9,761 nt of DNA. Source: Bacteroidota bacterium. Its GTDB lineage: Bacteria > Bacteroidota > Bacteroidia > Chitinophagales > Chitinophagaceae. Positions 7,367 through 9,761 of this stretch are shown here, in pieces (position 1 is the first letter of the stretch; every line of letters starts with the position of its first letter). Made by a program: the position numbers and the translations under genes. Location of the stretch: the NCBI GenBank assembly GCA_028876035.1, contig JAGWTK010000119.1:1-9761 (forward strand), written 5' to 3'. The notes under the pieces were generated by a model. It was not told the DNA's origin and did no database searches. It was given only the letters and a program-made list of their open reading frames with translations.

Positions 7367-7396
7367 GTTGAGCTTGTGGACGTAATTTTATACTTG
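7367..7396 (+). promoter_or_regulatory. Possible promoter of the PAS histidine kinase gene
   Basis: GTTG at 7367-7370 and TATACTTG at 7389-7396 are separated by 18 bases. They resemble TTTG-N19-21-TAnnTTTG with one mismatch in each box. Transcription would begin near 7403, giving a leader of about 53 bases before the ATG at 7456. Confidence 0.35.
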
Positions 7397-7455
7397 CAAT
7401 AATGCTTCGGCTATTCCAAACAGGGGTAGCTGTGTACACTGGTTAAGAAGAATAC

Positions 7456-8553
7456 ATGATGCAACCTGACGCCGCGGACCAGCTATTTTCTTCTCAGGAT
7501 TGGACACCAACGGACCTCCCACCCGCACTTACCTACCTGGTTGTGCAGGCGGATAATCCTATACTCCTTCTTTCAACAAAAGACGAGGCTCGTGTTGACT
7601 ATGCCAACCCCGCATTTTTACACATTAGCGGTTTTAATAAAGAAGAAATCCAGGACCAGGCAGCCGCCGGGCTGCTGCGCAAATTGGAACCGTCCGTTAT
7701 TCCTCCTGCCGGGGCTGCCATTCCACCAACAGGCGCTGAAATGCAAATCGTCGCAAAAGATCACCAACTTTTTTCGTGTACGGCAGTGGTGTTACCGTTA
7801 CCCGGTAATTTATTGGGCGCACAACAACTGGTCATTCTCCATCTCGCGGCGGCTCATGCCGTAAAAGATCGTATCGATTATATCGCTATGGTTAGTCACG
7901 AACTGAAAACACCGGTAACCACCGCCAAAGGCTACGCCCAATTGTTACTTTCCATGTTACGTGCGGGCAAAGCTCCAGCCGAAAGCCTGCTACGCGATTC
8001 TTTGTGTCGTCTCCATTACCAGATTGATCGATTATCGGCATTGGTACGCAGTTTACTCGAAGATGCCGAGTTAGGGCAGGGTAATACCGGCTTTACGCCG
8101 GAAGCCGTTTCTATGGACAGTCTCCTGCAGGAAGTAGTGCGGGATTTGCAGTTTGTTAATCCCGGGCGCAACATCAGGCTGACGGTGGCCAATGTCGTCA
8201 GCGTGATGGCTGACCGGAATAAACTTGAACAAGTAATCATCAACCTTGTAAACAACGCATTGAAATTTTCCCCCGATGACCGCCCGGTGGATATCACCCT
8301 TGAACTATTGCAAAATGAGTGCAGGCTAACCGTGAGCGACCAGGGCATTGGTATCCCCGTTGGGGAGCAGTCCAAAATATTTGAGCGATTTTATCGTTCT
8401 CCAGAAAATGGGGTACGCGGTGAAAAAGGATTTGGACTGGGTTTATTTTTTGTAAAGGAAATAGTTAGGCTTCATGGCGGAAACCTTGCTCTTGAAAGTG
8501 AACCCGGGAAAGGGAGTGCGTTTTTTGTCCGCCTGCCAGCCGTACTTCCCTGA
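7456..8553 (+). CDS. Soluble PAS-domain sensor histidine kinase
   Basis: The protein senses a signal through an N-terminal PAS-like domain and should autophosphorylate on His148. Residues 28 to about 120 resemble PAS (NPILLLSTKDEARVDYANPAFLHISGF). The HisKA dimerisation helix carries YIAMVSHELKTPVTTAKGY with the phospho-accepting His148. The HATPase domain shows the N box NLVNNALKF (Asn267), the G1 box with Asp295 and GIGIP, the F box IFERFYRS, and the G2 box GFGLGLFF (325-329). All catalytic boxes are complete. No membrane segment or signal peptide is present, so the input is probably intracellular (redox, ligand or a partner protein). No response-regulator gene lies within the window, making it an orphan kinase here. 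It precedes two four-helix-bundle genes in the same direction, but a 205-base gap argues against a tight operon. The ATG at 7456 is immediately followed by a second ATG, either of which could serve. Confidence 0.93.
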   Translation: MMQPDAADQLFSSQDWTPTDLPPALTYLVVQADNPILLLSTKDEARVDYANPAFLHISGFNKEEIQDQAAAGLLRKLEPSVIPPAGAAIPPTGAEMQIVAKDHQLFSCTAVVLPLPGNLLGAQQLVILHLAAAHAVKDRIDYIAMVSHELKTPVTTAKGYAQLLLSMLRAGKAPAESLLRDSLCRLHYQIDRLSALVRSLLEDAELGQGNTGFTPEAVSMDSLLQEVVRDLQFVNPGRNIRLTVANVVSVMADRNKLEQVIINLVNNALKFSPDDRPVDITLELLQNECRLTVSDQGIGIPVGEQSKIFERFYRSPENGVRGEKGFGLGLFFVKEIVRLHGGNLALESEPGKGSAFFVRLPAVLP

Positions 8554-8575
8554 TTCATTCGCTGTCGAAACACCC

Positions 8576-8611
8576 AAAAAAAATTCCGCTCCCGGCATCC
8601 GTAACCAGCGG
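8576..8611 (-). terminator. Terminator-like hairpin plus T-tract, reading leftward
   Basis: CCGCT (8586-8590) pairs with AGCGG (8607-8611), with an inner GG/CC pair. On the minus strand the stem is followed, after two A residues, by eight T residues (8583-8576). This is the layout of an intrinsic terminator for leftward transcription, yet no leftward gene is seen here. On the plus strand there is no U-tract. Confidence 0.28.
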
Positions 8612-8758
8612 GCACAAGACGGAAAAAGTGTATATTAGTAGTGTTCACATTCGAACGTCCCCGTTGCCTGCCGTCCTGCACAAGCCCATTCTTCGATTGA
8701 CTTCCACTTCTGTCCCCTGCCGTGAAAACGAATTGTATCACCATTAAAATTCATTACT

Positions 8759-9220
8759 ATGACTCCTTCCGGCATGATTGCGTCCGCGACGCCCAACCAG
8801 AAACGTCTCAGTCGTCTTTACGAAATGCTGATCAATGAAAAGAAAACGCTTGAATCAGTAGCGGGGTTAATCAGCGACCATACACTCCGTTGCACGGTGT
8901 TGTCGCTGGCACAACAGGCCAACCAGTATGCAACGGAACTCTCCTGCTATCTTCGCACGCCGGTATCGTTGGCCAAACGCACCGCTAAAGCAGTGCTGGC
9001 TGCTACGCCCGCCGTTATGGACGAAGCCGGCATCATTCACTTCTGCCGTTTACAGGAACAACGACTGGTGAACGCCTACCAGCGATTCATCAAAGAAGTG
9101 CCGTTCTACGAAGACTTGAACGCCATGGTCTCATACCAGCTAAACGGCCTGCGTGCCGCTGGTTTGCAACTAAAGTTGCTGGGATCGCTGCACCGTAGCC
9201 CTGTAGCGCCGCTGGCCTGA
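8759..9220 (+). CDS. Four-helix-bundle protein, DUF2383/PA2169-like
   Basis: The 153-residue protein is predicted to be almost all helix, in four amphipathic segments: NQKRLSRLYEMLINEKKTLESV, HTLRCTVLSLAQQANQYATELSCYL, AGIIHFCRLQEQRLVNAYQRFI, and DLNAMVSYQLNGLRAAGLQLKLL. That order, the size, and the resemblance in layout to the next gene point to the ferritin-like DUF2383 (PA2169) bundle family, though this copy is clearly divergent and the assignment rests on pattern. The biochemical role of the family is not established; members are often linked to envelope or general stress. It has no signal peptide and three cysteines spread along the chain. ATG 8759 is preceded by an A/T-rich leader (CATTAAAATTCATTACT) usual for this phylum. 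It lies 148 bases before the second bundle gene, so the two may be independently transcribed. Confidence 0.7.
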   Translation: MTPSGMIASATPNQKRLSRLYEMLINEKKTLESVAGLISDHTLRCTVLSLAQQANQYATELSCYLRTPVSLAKRTAKAVLAATPAVMDEAGIIHFCRLQEQRLVNAYQRFIKEVPFYEDLNAMVSYQLNGLRAAGLQLKLLGSLHRSPVAPLA

Positions 9221-9368
9221 TACCATTTTTATGAAATGCGTGACCGGACTGTAGAACTATCTCCACTGGTTTCCACAATCAATACGCGTAGCCGGCACAT
9301 CTTCGCTTAGCTGGCCCGCTGGCATGGTATTTATCCTGTTTGTTTGAAACATACCTAAATCTTTTTGT

Positions 9369-9761
9369 ATGCAGTTCCAACAAACAACCGATAAAAACAT
9401 TCAGTTTCTTATTGAAGCGAATTACCAGCGTATGATGTCGTACGAGCAGGCTGCCTTTCTTACGAACGAACCCAGTTTTAAAGAATTTTACCAGGCAAGG
9501 GCCGACGAAAGCGAAGCCAACATGCAGCAGCTGCAGCTTTTGCTGAACATACAGGAATCGAATCAGCAGCACCTCGCTGAGCCCATTGGCAACCATCTTT
9601 TCCATGGGAAAAAATCACCCATTAAAATTCTTGAATCAGTAAAAACCATTGAAAAAACGATCTGCAACTGGTACAAGACCGTCATTAAAGAAATTGCCGG
9701 CTTGCCCAGAGAAATTGTAGACCTGGTGGAGCACCAATACAAAGCATTAACACAGGCCCAG
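9369..9761 (+). CDS. DUF2383/PA2169-like four-helix-bundle protein, partial (runs off the window)
   Basis: The reading frame stays open from the ATG at 9369 to the last base, giving 131 residues without a stop; the C-terminus lies beyond the window. The protein begins MQFQQTTDKNIQFLIEANYQ and continues with a charged second helix (PSFKEFYQARADESEANMQQLQLLL), a linker with HLFHGKKSP, a third helix (ILESVKTIEKTICNWYKTVIKEI) and a fourth (PREIVDLVEHQYKAL). This is the DUF2383 layout: an initial 'ANY' helix, a 'FKEFYQARADES' helix, a break, then an acidic 'E-x-x-x' helix ending in a Leu-Pro turn. Ferritin-like bundles of this group are suspected of stress roles, without a proven activity. It is a better family match than its neighbour at 8759, of which it may be an old paralogue. 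Confidence 0.75.
   Translation, partial: MQFQQTTDKNIQFLIEANYQRMMSYEQAAFLTNEPSFKEFYQARADESEANMQQLQLLLNIQESNQQHLAEPIGNHLFHGKKSPIKILESVKTIEKTICNWYKTVIKEIAGLPREIVDLVEHQYKALTQAQ

Noticed and set aside
8472..8744. Leftward 90-codon ORF spanning the gap after the histidine kinase
   Set aside because: It overlaps the kinase C-terminus in antisense, has a low-complexity Arg/Gly/Ser-rich composition with no recognisable domain, and runs through the terminator-like hairpin.
9279..9605. Leftward 108-codon ORF at the right end
   Set aside because: It is antisense to the open bundle-protein frame starting at 9369, which has a clear family-like helix pattern.

Overview
The window looks like a chromosomal segment of a Bacteroidota bacterium, most likely of the Chitinophagaceae type (Chitinophaga/Niastella-like). 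This rests on the protein families, on A/C-rich leaders without Shine-Dalgarno sequences, and on -7 boxes of the TAnnTTTG kind typical of this phylum (for example TACCTTTG at 1091). The genus is inferred; there is no rRNA or marker gene to settle it.

Layout. The left part (36-4452) holds three rightward genes. First is a TIM-barrel, glycoside-hydrolase-like protein of a family often labelled 'abortive infection protein'. Next is a GNAT acetyltransferase that lacks an ATG at its true N-terminus. Third is a large exported M1 zinc aminopeptidase. A leftward tyrosine recombinase of the type that usually accompanies IS91-like transposases follows, converging on the peptidase with only 9 bases between the stop codons. 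No transposase is present. An imperfect 11-bp direct repeat flanks the recombinase, and its His-x-x-Arg box reads Arg-x-x-Arg.

The centre holds a rightward exported phosphodiesterase-like protein (GDPD/PLC-like, AIM6-type). It converges with a leftward regulator that joins a heavy-metal-associated (HMA) MxCxxC domain to an AraC-type DNA-binding domain. A 270-bp divergent promoter region separates this regulator from a rightward soluble PAS histidine kinase with no response regulator beside it. The right end carries two ferritin-like four-helix-bundle proteins of the DUF2383/PA2169 sort. The second runs off the window edge.

Functionally this is mostly a patchwork of single genes rather than one pathway. 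The best-linked part is the right end, where the kinase and the two helical-bundle genes lie in the same direction and may belong to a stress-response group. No CRISPR array, tRNA, rRNA or complete insertion sequence was seen. No convincing multi-gene novel system is visible; the most unusual items are the lone recombinase with its flanking repeats and the HMA-AraC fusion. There is no gene-free stretch longer than 300 bases.
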